A DNA stretch of 64,000 nucleotides, from NCBI GenBank assembly GCA_050260515.1, contig JBLNCI010000016.1, forward strand, positions 1-64,000, read 5' to 3'. Source of the stretch: DATJIG01 sp050260515 (GTDB lineage: Bacteria > Pseudomonadota > Alphaproteobacteria > SMXQ01). Numbering within the stretch: position 1 is the first letter of the stretch; each line of letters begins with the position of its first letter. Position numbers and translations under genes: made by a program. Of this stretch, positions 42,582-51,887 are shown piece after piece. A model generated the notes under the pieces. That model was not told the origin of the DNA. It worked only from the letters and a program-made list of their open reading frames with translations, and did not search any database.

Positions 42582-44157
42582 AGGACGGACGCGCCTCAGC
42601 ATCTCGCTCCGTCTGGCGGCGCTTCGCGGCTGGCGGCGCGCGCTGGTCGCGGCCGTGCTGGGCGCGCTCCTCACGCTCGCCATGCCGCCGCTGTTCATCG
42701 TTCCCGCGGCGTTCGTCTCGTTCGCCGGACTGCTGTGGCTGCTCGACGGCGCTGCCGCCGCGCGCCATCCGATCCGCGCGGCATTCCTCATCGCCTGGTG
42801 GTTCGGTCTCGGTCATTTCGTGACCGGCATCTACTGGATCGCCAACGCACTGCTGGTCGATGCGGCGCAGTTCGGCTGGCTCATCCCATTCGCGGTCGGC
42901 GGACTTTCGGCCTACTTCGCGATCTATCCGGCGCTCGCCGGCGCCGCCTATGTAGCGGCGCCCGGAGATCGCGCCGCGAAGATCCTGGTGTTCGCCGCAG
43001 CGTGGACGGTCGCGGAGTATCTGCGCGGGACCCTGCTGACGGGATTTTCGTGGAATCTCCTGGCGAGCGTCTGGACGTTCGCGCCGGCGGCAATGCAGAG
43101 CGCCGCCTGGCTCGGCGCGTATGGCCTCGGGCTCGCGAGCGCGCTCTTGTTCGCGGCTCCTGCGGCGGTGGCGCGGCGCATCGGCGGCACGATGCGTCCG
43201 GTCCGCGCGGCCGCGCTGCTCGCGATCATCGGGGCCTCGCCGGTGCTGATCGGCACGCTGAGGCTCATCGGCGCACCCGCCGCCGGAGCCGACGTCGTTC
43301 CCGACGTGAAGTTCGCGCTGGTGCAGGCCAACATCCCACAGCAGCTCAAGTGGCGCCCCGAACAGCGCGCCGAGATCGTCAACGCCTACCTCCAGCTCAC
43401 GGCGACCGCCGCGAGCGCCGGTGCGACGCACGTGGTCTGGCCGGAGACCGCGGTTCCGGTCGCCATCGGCGAGTCCGAGGAGCTGCGCCAGGCGATCGCG
43501 ACCGTGCTGCAGGCGACCGGTGCCAAGGCGCTGATCGCCGGCACGATCCGCTTCAGCCCGCGCGGCGAAACACCGGAGCGGATCTGGAACAGCGTCGAAG
43601 CCGTGGCTCCCGACGGGCGGGTCGTCAGCGTCTACGACAAGTTCCATCTCGTTCCGTTCGGCGAGTACGTGCCGCTTCGGAGCGTGCTGCCGATCGACAA
43701 GATCACGCCGGGGGCGATGGACTTCTCCGCGGGACCCGGGCCGCGGACGATTTCCGTGCCGGGGCTGCCGCCGGTCGGGCCGCTGGTCTGTTACGAAGCG
43801 ATCTTCCCCGGCGACGTCGCGGCGCACGAGCCGCGACCGGGCCTGCTGCTCAACGTCACCAACGACGCGTGGTTCGGCGACTCGTCCGGTCCCCGCCAGC
43901 ATCTCGCCGCGGCGCGCATGCGCGCCGTCGAGGAGGGGCTGCCGTTGGTGCGGGCGGCGGGCACGGGCATCTCGGCGATTGTCGATCCGTACGGCCGGTT
44001 CCTCGCGAGGCTCGATCTTGGCCGCCGCGGCGTCGTCGACGGTCCGCTCCCCGCCGCGCTCCCGCCGACCGTCTTCGCCCGCTACGGAAACGTGATTGCC
44101 CTCGTGCTCGCCGCTCTCGCCGCCGTTGCGGGAATGTGGCACGGACGCCGCCGTTGA
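42571..44157 (+). CDS. lnt: Apolipoprotein N-acyltransferase
   Basis: A 528-residue inner-membrane enzyme that adds the third acyl chain to lipoproteins. Six or so N-terminal helices precede a periplasmic nitrilase-like domain with the full triad: Glu292 in VWPETAVP, Lys357 in YDKFHLVPFGEY and Cys407 in VCYEAIF. A final C-terminal helix closes the chain (VIALVLAALAAVAGMW). Last gene of the miaB-phoH-ybeY-corC-lnt operon. Confidence 0.96.
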   Translation: MAAEGRTRLSISLRLAALRGWRRALVAAVLGALLTLAMPPLFIVPAAFVSFAGLLWLLDGAAAARHPIRAAFLIAWWFGLGHFVTGIYWIANALLVDAAQFGWLIPFAVGGLSAYFAIYPALAGAAYVAAPGDRAAKILVFAAAWTVAEYLRGTLLTGFSWNLLASVWTFAPAAMQSAAWLGAYGLGLASALLFAAPAAVARRIGGTMRPVRAAALLAIIGASPVLIGTLRLIGAPAAGADVVPDVKFALVQANIPQQLKWRPEQRAEIVNAYLQLTATAASAGATHVVWPETAVPVAIGESEELRQAIATVLQATGAKALIAGTIRFSPRGETPERIWNSVEAVAPDGRVVSVYDKFHLVPFGEYVPLRSVLPIDKITPGAMDFSAGPGPRTISVPGLPPVGPLVCYEAIFPGDVAAHEPRPGLLLNVTNDAWFGDSSGPRQHLAAARMRAVEEGLPLVRAAGTGISAIVDPYGRFLARLDLGRRGVVDGPLPAALPPTVFARYGNVIALVLAALAAVAGMWHGRRR

Positions 44158-44303
44158 GCGCGTTCCAAGCGCCGGAGCCCTGCGGCGAATCCCCTTGACG
44201 ACGCTGGTAAACGTTGCAAAAACCGCCGGGCTGCATTCGCCGATAACGACGTTCGCATCGACACTTCCCCCATCCTCAGACCTCATCCTTTCGGGAGATC
44301 GCC

Positions 44304-45527
44304 GTGTCCAAAGGCACCTATCTGTTCACCAGTGAGTCCGTGTCCGAGGGACATCCGGACAAGGTGTGCGACCGCATCTCCGATACCGTCGTCGACGCGT
44401 TCCTCGGCGCCGACCCGTATGCGCGCGTCGCGTGCGAGACGCTCGCCACCACGAATCGGATCGTCATCGCCGGCGAGGTTCGCCTCGACATCAAGAAGTG
44501 CGGCGCCCGCGCGCCGATGCTGAAGCCGGTCGGCAAGGGCCAGGCGAAGATCAACAAGCCGCTGATCGAGAAGCTCACCCGCGCCGCGGTGAAGGACATC
44601 GGCTATGCCCAGAAGGGCTTCCACTGGAAGCACGCGAAGGTCGAGATCCTGTTGCACGGGCAGTCCGCCGATATCGCGCAGGGCGTCGACTCGAAGGGCA
44701 ACAAGGACGAGGGCGCGGGCGACCAGGGCATCATGTTTGGTTACGCCTGCAACGAAACGCCGGAGCTGATGCCGGCGCCGATCCAGTATTCACACAACAT
44801 CCTGCGGCTGATGGCGGAAGCGCGCCACTCCGGCAAGGAGAAGATGCTCGAGCCCGACGCGAAGAGTCAGGTGACGCTTCGCTACGAGGACGGCAAGCCG
44901 GTCGGCTGCACCGCGGTCGTCGTGTCCACCCAGCACAACGCGAAGGTCGACCAGGACGAGGTGCGCGAGATCGTGCGCCCGTACGTCGAGAAGGTGCTGC
45001 CCGAGGGGTGGATGCCGCCGAAGGACCAGTTCTACGTCAATCCGACCGGCAAGTTCGTGATCGGCGGCCCCGACGGGGATTGCGGCCTCACCGGACGCAA
45101 GATCATCGTCGACACTTATGGCGGCGCGGCGCCGCACGGCGGCGGCGCGTTCTCCGGCAAGGACCCGACGAAGGTCGATCGCTCGGCCGCGTACGCCGCG
45201 CGCTACCTCGCGAAGAACGTCGTCGCGGCGGGTCTCGCCGACAAGTGCCTCATCCAGGTCGCCTACGCGATCGGCGTGTCGCATCCCTTGTCGGTCTACG
45301 TGAACACGTTCGGCACCGGCCGCGTCGACGAGGAGCGTCTCGCCAAGGTGCTGCCGGACATCATGTCCTTGACGCCGCGCGGCATCCGCGAGCACCTCGG
45401 TCTCAACAAGCCGATCTACGCCCGGACCACGGCGTATGGACATTTCGGGCGCGAGCCCGACAAGACCGGCGGCTTCACGTGGGAGAAGCTCGATCTGGTG
45501 GACGAGCTGAAGCGCGCATTCAACTGA
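44304..45527 (+). CDS. metK: S-adenosylmethionine synthetase
   Basis: A 407-residue enzyme making SAM from methionine and ATP. It begins GTG-coded MSKGTYLFTSESVSEGHPDKVCDRISD, and has the ATP loops GAGDQGIMFGYA and the P-loop-like GGGAFSGKDPTKVDRSAAYAARY. It belongs to the variant group with an insert (KKCGARAPMLKPVGKGQAK) seen in alphaproteobacteria. CTTTCGGGAG precedes the GTG. The 146-bp leader upstream shows no riboswitch that I could fit. Confidence 0.95.
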   Translation: MSKGTYLFTSESVSEGHPDKVCDRISDTVVDAFLGADPYARVACETLATTNRIVIAGEVRLDIKKCGARAPMLKPVGKGQAKINKPLIEKLTRAAVKDIGYAQKGFHWKHAKVEILLHGQSADIAQGVDSKGNKDEGAGDQGIMFGYACNETPELMPAPIQYSHNILRLMAEARHSGKEKMLEPDAKSQVTLRYEDGKPVGCTAVVVSTQHNAKVDQDEVREIVRPYVEKVLPEGWMPPKDQFYVNPTGKFVIGGPDGDCGLTGRKIIVDTYGGAAPHGGGAFSGKDPTKVDRSAAYAARYLAKNVVAAGLADKCLIQVAYAIGVSHPLSVYVNTFGTGRVDEERLAKVLPDIMSLTPRGIREHLGLNKPIYARTTAYGHFGREPDKTGGFTWEKLDLVDELKRAFN

Positions 45528-45587
45528 CCGTTCGCGGGCGCTGACGGTCGGCGCTCGCCGCGGCCGAGCGCGGACGAAGGACCGTTC

Positions 45588-46310
45588 ATGGGCGAACCGG
45601 TCGATCGCGACGATCTCGCGCGCGGCGATGGGCTGCGGCGGCTCTATGGCCGCCGCCAGGGCCGGCCGCTGCGCGTCGGAAAGCGCCACCTCATCGACGA
45701 GCTGTTGCCGCGGCTCGCGATCCCGCTCGACGGCGTGGCGTCGGGATCGCTCGACCCTGCCCGCCTGTTCGAGCGCCCGCGGGAGGTCTGGCTCGAGATC
45801 GGGTTCGGCGGGGGCGAGCATCTCGCCGCTCAGGCCCGGGCCAATCCCGATATCGGGCTCATCGGGGTGGAGCCGTTCGTGAACGGCGCGGCATCGCTTC
45901 TCAAGGCCATCGATTCCGAGCGCCTCGGCAACGTCCGCCTGTTGATGGACGACGCCCGGCCGCTGCTCGAGGCCCTCGCACCGGCGTCGATCGCCCGTGC
46001 GTTCGTGCTGTTCCCGGACCCGTGGCCGAAGCGGCGCCACTGGAAGCGGCGCATCGTCTGCCGGCCGGTGCTCGACCAGCTCGCGCGCATCCTGAAGCCC
46101 GGCGCGGAGCTCCGGCTCGCCACCGATGACCCGGATTACGGCGAATGGATGCTGCTTGCGCTCCTGTCGCACCCCGCGTTCGCCTGGGCCGCCCTGGGGC
46201 CCTCCGACTGGCGGCTCAGGCCCGCCGATCAGCCTCAAACGCGCTACGAATCCAAGGCGTTGGCGGCAGGGCGAAGCCCCCTGTTCCTGATCGCCCGGCG
46301 CCGCCAGTAG
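45588..46310 (+). CDS. trmB: tRNA (guanine-N7-)-methyltransferase TrmB
   Basis: A 240-residue SAM-dependent enzyme methylating G46 of tRNAs. The SAM motif is VWLEIGFGGGEHLAAQA and the catalytic region FVLFPDPWPKRRHWKRRIV is diagnostic. It follows metK by 60 bp, so SAM production and a SAM-consuming enzyme are probably cotranscribed. Confidence 0.95.
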   Translation: MGEPVDRDDLARGDGLRRLYGRRQGRPLRVGKRHLIDELLPRLAIPLDGVASGSLDPARLFERPREVWLEIGFGGGEHLAAQARANPDIGLIGVEPFVNGAASLLKAIDSERLGNVRLLMDDARPLLEALAPASIARAFVLFPDPWPKRRHWKRRIVCRPVLDQLARILKPGAELRLATDDPDYGEWMLLALLSHPAFAWAALGPSDWRLRPADQPQTRYESKALAAGRSPLFLIARRRQ

Positions 46311-46413
46311 CCTGAAAACCTGTGGGTTTTCGCCGCTTCCTCCTTGAACGAGGGCGGCAAATCGCTATATTTCCGCCCATCCTTCCTCGTATGGCCTTGA
46401 TCAATCGGAACGA

Positions 46414-46459
46414 TTGTTTGGGGTGGGCCACTGGCCCACTTTTTTTGTTTCCCAAACAA
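46414..46459 (+). promoter_or_regulatory. rimP leader: nested terminator-like hairpin
   Basis: GTGGGCC (46423-46429) pairs perfectly with GGCCCAC (46433-46439) and is followed by seven Ts (46440-46446), a textbook intrinsic terminator. An outer stem, TTGTTTGGG (46414-46422) with CCCAAACAA (46451-46459), encloses both. It lies 45 bp upstream of rimP, where proteobacterial rimP leaders are known. It probably attenuates, or separates, the rimP-nusA-infB operon. Confidence 0.7.
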
Positions 46460-46503
46460 GCGTCCGCCACAAGACCGTGCGGATGGATCCGTTTGGAGTT
46501 CGT

Positions 46504-47001
46504 ATGACGGCGATGGCGGATACCGTGGCGACGCTGATCGAGCCGACGCTTCAGTCGATGGGCTACGCGCTGGTGCGCGTCGCGCTTGTCGGCGGCGCCG
46601 GCCGGCCGACGTTGCAGGTCATGGCGGAGCGTGTCGACGGCGCGGCGATGTCTGTCGACGACTGCGCCGACATTTCGGAGGCGGTCTCGGCGGTGCTCGA
46701 CGTCGAGGACCCGATCGCCGGCGCCTACACCCTCGAGGTGTCGTCGCCGGGCATCGATCGGCCGCTGGTGAAGAAGGCCGACTACGAGCGCTTTGCCGGT
46801 TTCGAGGCGCGGGTCGAGACGTCGGAGCCGGTCGGCGGCCGCAAGCGCTTCCGCGGCCGGCTGCTCGGGACCGCGGAGGACAGCGTGCGGCTCAAGCTCG
46901 ATACCGGCGAGGACGTGGAGCTGCCGTTGGCGCGGATCAGCAAGGCAAAGCTCGTTTTGACGGACGAATTGATCGCCGCGGGCAATCGCCCGCGCACCTG
47001 A
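46504..47001 (+). CDS. rimP: Ribosome maturation factor RimP
   Basis: A 165-residue protein needed for 30S subunit assembly. The N-terminal alpha/beta domain has LIEPTLQSMGYALVRVAL and DDCADISEAVSAVLDVEDPI; YTLEVSSPGIDRPL is the family signature; an SH3-like domain ends the chain. I chose the ATG at 46504 because GGAG lies six bases upstream, not the ATG seven codons earlier. First gene of the rimP-nusA-infB operon. Confidence 0.95.
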   Translation: MTAMADTVATLIEPTLQSMGYALVRVALVGGAGRPTLQVMAERVDGAAMSVDDCADISEAVSAVLDVEDPIAGAYTLEVSSPGIDRPLVKKADYERFAGFEARVETSEPVGGRKRFRGRLLGTAEDSVRLKLDTGEDVELPLARISKAKLVLTDELIAAGNRPRT

Positions 47002-47046
47002 CAACGAAGAGGCGTCCGCCGCGAACGGCGGGCAGATTGGTGAGAC

Positions 47047-48606
47047 ATGGCACTCGAAGCAACCCTTGGGCTGGCACGGCCCGAACTCCTCCAGGTCGCC
47101 GACGCCGTCGCGCGCGAGAAGGCGATCGACCGCGAGGAAGTCCTCGTCGCCATGGAGCAGGCCATCCAGAAGGCCGGCCGCTCGAAGTACGGCCATGAGC
47201 ACGACATCCGCGCCCGCATCGATCGCAAGACCGGCGAGATCACGCTCGCTCGCTACCACGAGGTGGTGGAGACGGTCGAGAACGAAGCGACCCAGATGAC
47301 GCTCAAGGACGCGAAGCGGCGCCATCCCGAGGCGAAGGTCGGCGAGTTCGTATTCGACGCGTTGCCGCCGATCGACTTCGGACGTATCGCCGCCCAGACC
47401 GCCAAGCAGGTCATCGTCCAGAAGGTCCGCGAGGCCGAGCGTCAGCGGCAGTACCGCGAGTACAAGGACCGCGTCGGCGAGATCGTCAACGGCACGGTGA
47501 AGCGCGCCGAGTTCGGCAACGTGACGGTGGACCTCGGCCGCGCCGAGGCGATCCTTCGTCGCGACGAGACGCTGCCGCGCGAAACCTTCCGGCAGTCCGA
47601 CCGCGTCCGCGCCTACATCTACGACGTGCGTGAGGAGACCCGCGGCCCGCAGATCTTCCTGTCGCGCACGCGCCCCGAGTTCATGGCCAAGTTGTTCGCC
47701 CAGGAAGTGCCGGAGATCTACGACGGCATCATCGAGATCAAGGCGGTCGCGCGCGATCCGGGGAGCCGCGCAAAGATCGCGGTCATCTCCAAGGATTCGT
47801 CGATCGATCCGGTCGGTGCTTGCGTCGGTATGCGCGGCTCGCGCGTGCAGGCGGTCGTCGGCGAGCTCCAGGGCGAGAAGATCGACATCATCCAGTGGTC
47901 GGCCGATCCGGCGACGTTCGTCGTCAACGCGCTCGCGCCCGCCGAGGTGAGCAAGGTCGTCCTCGATGAGGAGACCCACAAGATCGAAGTGGTCGTGCCC
48001 GACGAGCAGCTCTCGCTCGCGATCGGCCGTCGGGGCCAGAACGTCCGGCTCGCGTCTCAGCTCACCACCTGGGACATCGCCATCATGACCGAGAGCCAGG
48101 AATCGGAGCGTCGTCAGACGGAGATGCGCACCCGCTCCCAGGCGTTCATCGACGCGCTCGACGTCGACGACGTCATTGCGCACCTGCTGGTGACCGAAGG
48201 CTTCACATCCGTCGAGGACGTGGCGTACGTCCCCGAAGAGGAGCTGGAGAGCATCGAGGGTTTCGACCCCGACCTCGCCAAGGAGCTTCGTCGCCGTGCC
48301 CAGGCCTTCCTCGACAAAGAAGAGGCGGCATTCAGCGCGCGTCGTCAGGAACTCGGCATTGCCGACGATCTCGCCGAAGTGGACGGCCTGTCGCGCGCGC
48401 AGATCGTGGCGCTCGGCGAAAAAGGCGTGAAGACGCTCGACGATCTCGCGGATCTCGCCGCCGACGAACTGGTCGAGATGCTGGGCGACCAGGCGCCGTC
48501 CCTCGACGTGGCGAACCGCGTGATCATGGCGGCCCGCGAACACTGGTTCCCCGCGACCGAGGGCGAGACCGGCGAGGCGCCGGCGGCCGAAGGGACGCAG
48601 GCCTGA
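47047..48606 (+). CDS. nusA: Transcription termination/antitermination factor NusA
   Basis: A 519-residue RNA-polymerase-associated factor. Order: N-terminal polymerase-binding domain, S1 domain (GEIVNGTVKRAEFGNVTVDLG), two KH domains (including VGACVGMRGSRVQAVVGELQGEKIDII and LAIGRRGQNVRLASQL), then two C-terminal acidic helix-hairpin repeats as in other alphaproteobacteria. Between rimP and the YlxR-like gene. Confidence 0.97.
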   Translation: MALEATLGLARPELLQVADAVAREKAIDREEVLVAMEQAIQKAGRSKYGHEHDIRARIDRKTGEITLARYHEVVETVENEATQMTLKDAKRRHPEAKVGEFVFDALPPIDFGRIAAQTAKQVIVQKVREAERQRQYREYKDRVGEIVNGTVKRAEFGNVTVDLGRAEAILRRDETLPRETFRQSDRVRAYIYDVREETRGPQIFLSRTRPEFMAKLFAQEVPEIYDGIIEIKAVARDPGSRAKIAVISKDSSIDPVGACVGMRGSRVQAVVGELQGEKIDIIQWSADPATFVVNALAPAEVSKVVLDEETHKIEVVVPDEQLSLAIGRRGQNVRLASQLTTWDIAIMTESQESERRQTEMRTRSQAFIDALDVDDVIAHLLVTEGFTSVEDVAYVPEEELESIEGFDPDLAKELRRRAQAFLDKEEAAFSARRQELGIADDLAEVDGLSRAQIVALGEKGVKTLDDLADLAADELVEMLGDQAPSLDVANRVIMAAREHWFPATEGETGEAPAAEGTQA

Positions 48607-48632
48607 CCGGACGAAGAGGACACGCGCACCGC

Positions 48633-49301
48633 ATGACCACTCCGCGCATGATCGACGCGCCCCGGCGGCGGCGCCCGCGACGCGACCTCGCGTCGGGGTC
48701 GCCGGAGCCGCGCGGCGTGCTCGTGCGGTTCGTGGTCGGCCCCGATCGCGCGGTTGTTCCTGACGTCGCCGGGCGGCTTCCCGGCCGGGGTTTGTGGTTG
48801 AGCCCCCGTCGCGATGTGTTAAAGATGGCCGCGGCCGGGCGCGGACGCGTGTTTTCGCGCGCCGCGGGCGGCTCGGTTGCGGTGCCGCAGGAGCTCGATC
48901 GCGTGGTCGAGCGGCTCCTCGTCGAGCGGATCGTCAATCTCATCGGACTCGCCCGCCGCGGCGGGTCCGCCGTGTGCGGCTTCGAGCGGGTGCGCGAGTC
49001 GCTCGCCGCCATGAAGCCCGCCGGTAATGGGCGCGCTGTACTGTTCATTGCCGCCGATGCATCGGCTCCCGATCGTGGGCGGCTCAAGACGTCAGCCGTC
49101 GAGATGGTGGCCTGCGAATCGCTGACGACGAGCGAACTCGGAGCGGCGTTTGGACGCGAGGACGTGGTTTTCGCGGTAGTGTCGCCGGGCAGGCTGGCGA
49201 CGGAGATCGAGGTGCAGGCTGGTCGGCTTGCACTTCTTCGGGCGGAGGATGCAGCGCTCCGCCCCGTAGGCAATCGTGTAAAGGACAGCTCGGCTCGATG
49301 A
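48633..49301 (+). CDS. YlxR (DUF448) plus L7Ae-like RNA-binding protein
   Basis: A 222-residue protein in the conserved slot between nusA and infB. Residues ~1-85 correspond to YlxR: RGVLVRFVVGPDRAVVPDVAGRLPGRGLWLSPRRD. The usual CxxCR cysteines before this segment are absent (GSPEPRG instead). Residues ~95-205 resemble an L7Ae/ribosomal L30e-like RNA-binding domain (RIVNLIGLARRGGSAVCGFE). It presumably binds RNA during transcription or translation. Its stop overlaps the infB start by 4 bp. Confidence 0.87.
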   Translation: MTTPRMIDAPRRRRPRRDLASGSPEPRGVLVRFVVGPDRAVVPDVAGRLPGRGLWLSPRRDVLKMAAAGRGRVFSRAAGGSVAVPQELDRVVERLLVERIVNLIGLARRGGSAVCGFERVRESLAAMKPAGNGRAVLFIAADASAPDRGRLKTSAVEMVACESLTTSELGAAFGREDVVFAVVSPGRLATEIEVQAGRLALLRAEDAALRPVGNRVKDSSAR

Positions 49302-51856
49302 CGGACAAGACCGATACCCAGGACAAGAAGCCGCTGGCGATGGCGCGGCCCGGCCGGCTCGAGCTGAAGAAGACCGTCGAGACCGGTCAGATCCGGCAGA
49401 GCTTCTCGCACGGCCGATCGAAGGCCGTCACCGTCGAGGTTCGCAAGAAGCGGACCTTTGCGCCGGGCGCCGGCGGTCAGATGACGGAGATGAAGAAGGC
49501 TGCGGAGGTCGCGCCTCCGCCGCAGGCCGCCGCCCCCGCGGCGCCGGCTCCGGAGGAGCCCCGCGCGCCCGCCGCGACGGCCCGCACGCTGACCGAGAGC
49601 GAGAAGGCCGCCCGCGCCCGCGCCCTCCAGGGCGCGATGCGCGCCGAGGAAATCGCCCGCCGCGAGTACGAGGAAGAGCAGCGCCGCAAGGCCGAGGAAG
49701 AGGCGCTGCGCCCGCCGGCGCCGCCCGTCGCCGACGAGCCGGCATCGGCGCCCGAGGCGCCTTCCGTCGAGGCCGCGGTTCCCAGCACCCAGACGCAGGC
49801 CCCCGGCGCGCGCGAGGCTGCGCGCCCCGCCGGCGCCGCCAAGCCGGCGACACCGGGCCGCGCCCCCGAAGCCGAGGAAGAGGAGCCGCGTGGCCCCGTG
49901 CGCAAACCGGGCGTGCCGCCGAAGCGCCCCGGTCTCACGCTGCGCAAGGAAGACGACCGCCGCCGCGGCAAGCTCACGATCACGAAGGCACTCGACAGCG
50001 AGGGCAGCGAGCGCGTGCGTTCGCTCGCCGCGTTCCGCCGGCAGAAGGAGCGCGAGCGTCGCCTTGCCCACGGCGACGGTAAATCCGAGCAGGTAAAGGT
50101 CGTGCGTGAGGTCGTCATCCCCGAGAGCCTCACGGTCCAGGAGCTCGCCAACCGCATGGCCGAAAAGACCGGCGAGGTCATCAAGACGCTGATGAAGATG
50201 GGCGTCATGGCGACCATCAACCAATCGATCGACGCCGACACCGCCGAGCTGGTGGTGGCCGAGTTCGGCCATCACTCGAAGCGGGTGAGCGAGTCCGACG
50301 TCGAGATCGGTCTCACCGGCGACCTTGACGCGCCCGAGACGCTGCGCCCGCGTCCGCCGGTCGTCACCGTCATGGGTCACGTCGACCACGGCAAGACATC
50401 CTTGCTCGATGCGCTGCGCTCGACCGACGTCGCCGCGCGCGAAGCCGGGGGAATCACCCAGCATATCGGCGCCTACCAGGTCACGCTCGAGAGCGGTCAG
50501 CGCGTCACTTTCCTCGACACGCCGGGCCATGAGGCGTTCACGGCGATGCGTGCCCGCGGCGCGAAGCTCACCGACATCGTGGTGCTGGTGGTCGCGGCCG
50601 ACGACGGTGTGATGCCGCAGACCATCGAGGCGATCCATCACGCCAAGGCCGCGAACGTGCCGATCATCGTCGCCATCAACAAGATCGACAAGCCGGACGC
50701 CAAGCCCGAGCGCGTGAAGAACGAGTTGCTGCAGCACGGCATCGTGCTCGAGAGCATGGGTGGCGACGTCCTGTCGGTCGAGGTCTCGGCCAAGCAGCGC
50801 ACCAATCTCGACAAGCTGCTCGAGGCGATCCTGCTCCAGTCTGAAGTTCTCGAACTGAAGGCGAACCCTGACCGCATGGCACAGGGCGTCGTCGTCGAGG
50901 CGAAGATGGAGCGCGGCAAGGGTACGGTCGCCACGGTGCTGGTCCAGCGCGGGACGCTCGATGTCGGCGACATTCTGGTCGCCGGTGGCGAGTGGGGCCG
51001 CGTGCGCGCGCTGCACGACGACCACGGTCGCAAAGTCAAGGCGGCGGATCCCGGCATGCCGGTGGAGGTGCTCGGACTTCAGGGCACTCCCTCGGCTGGC
51101 GATGACTTCATCGAAGTCGAGAACGAAGCCCGGGCCCGCGAGATCACCGAATTCCGTCAGCGGAAATCGCGAGATGCGCGCGTCTCCGCGGGAGCTCGCG
51201 GCACCGTCGAACAGATGCTGTCGGCGATCGCCGCCGGCGTGGCGAAGGATCTGCCCTTGGTCATCAAGGCCGACGTGCAGGGCTCGGTCGAGGCAATCGT
51301 CGGGGCGCTCGAGAAGATGTCGACGAGCGAAGTGGCGGCCCGCATCCTCCACGCCGCCGTCGGCGGGATCAACGAATCCGACGTCACGCTCGCACGCGCG
51401 TCGAACGCGCTGGTGCTCGGCTTCAATGTTCGCGCCAACCCGCAGGCGCGCGAGCTCGCCCGTCGCGACAACATCGAGATCCGCTACTACTCGATCATCT
51501 ACGACCTCACCAACGACGTGAAAGCTGCGCTCGGCGGCATGCTGACGCCGGGCACGAAGGAGAACTTCCTCGGCAACGCGACGATTCGCGAAGTCTTCAA
51601 CATCACCAAGGCCGGCAAGGTGGCCGGCTGCATGGTGACCGAGGGCGTCGTGCGTCGCGGCGCGAAGGTCCGGCTGCTGCGCGACAACGTGGTGATCCAC
51701 GAGGGCTCGCTGAAGTCGCTGAAGCGCTTCAAGGACGAGGTGCGCGAGGTGAAGGAAGGTTACGAGTGCGGCATGGCGTTCGAGAACTATCAGGACATCC
51801 AGGCCGGCGACGTAATCGAGTGCTTCGAAATCGAGCAGGTCGCCCGCACGCTGTAG
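49298..51856 (+). CDS. infB: Translation initiation factor IF-2
   Basis: An 852-residue GTPase that places initiator tRNA on the 30S subunit. A long low-complexity N-terminal part rich in Ala, Pro, Glu and Arg (residues ~45-250) precedes the IF2_N domain and the G domain with GHVDHGKT at residues 360-367, DTPGHEAF and NKIDKPDA. Standard beta-barrel domains follow, including the initiator-tRNA-binding C-terminal domain. Four-base overlap with the YlxR gene; only 1-31 bp separates it from rbfA. Confidence 0.97.
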   Translation: MTDKTDTQDKKPLAMARPGRLELKKTVETGQIRQSFSHGRSKAVTVEVRKKRTFAPGAGGQMTEMKKAAEVAPPPQAAAPAAPAPEEPRAPAATARTLTESEKAARARALQGAMRAEEIARREYEEEQRRKAEEEALRPPAPPVADEPASAPEAPSVEAAVPSTQTQAPGAREAARPAGAAKPATPGRAPEAEEEEPRGPVRKPGVPPKRPGLTLRKEDDRRRGKLTITKALDSEGSERVRSLAAFRRQKERERRLAHGDGKSEQVKVVREVVIPESLTVQELANRMAEKTGEVIKTLMKMGVMATINQSIDADTAELVVAEFGHHSKRVSESDVEIGLTGDLDAPETLRPRPPVVTVMGHVDHGKTSLLDALRSTDVAAREAGGITQHIGAYQVTLESGQRVTFLDTPGHEAFTAMRARGAKLTDIVVLVVAADDGVMPQTIEAIHHAKAANVPIIVAINKIDKPDAKPERVKNELLQHGIVLESMGGDVLSVEVSAKQRTNLDKLLEAILLQSEVLELKANPDRMAQGVVVEAKMERGKGTVATVLVQRGTLDVGDILVAGGEWGRVRALHDDHGRKVKAADPGMPVEVLGLQGTPSAGDDFIEVENEARAREITEFRQRKSRDARVSAGARGTVEQMLSAIAAGVAKDLPLVIKADVQGSVEAIVGALEKMSTSEVAARILHAAVGGINESDVTLARASNALVLGFNVRANPQARELARRDNIEIRYYSIIYDLTNDVKAALGGMLTPGTKENFLGNATIREVFNITKAGKVAGCMVTEGVVRRGAKVRLLRDNVVIHEGSLKSLKRFKDEVREVKEGYECGMAFENYQDIQAGDVIECFEIEQVARTL

Positions 51857-51887
51857 CGTGCGCGCGGCGGACGGGTCCGCCGAAGCC

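Noticed and set aside
44158..44303. Possible SAM-responsive riboswitch upstream of metK
   Set aside because: I tried to fit the leader to SAM-II and SAM/SAH patterns; a few short matches (TTGCAA, GATAA) are present but the paired regions do not form.
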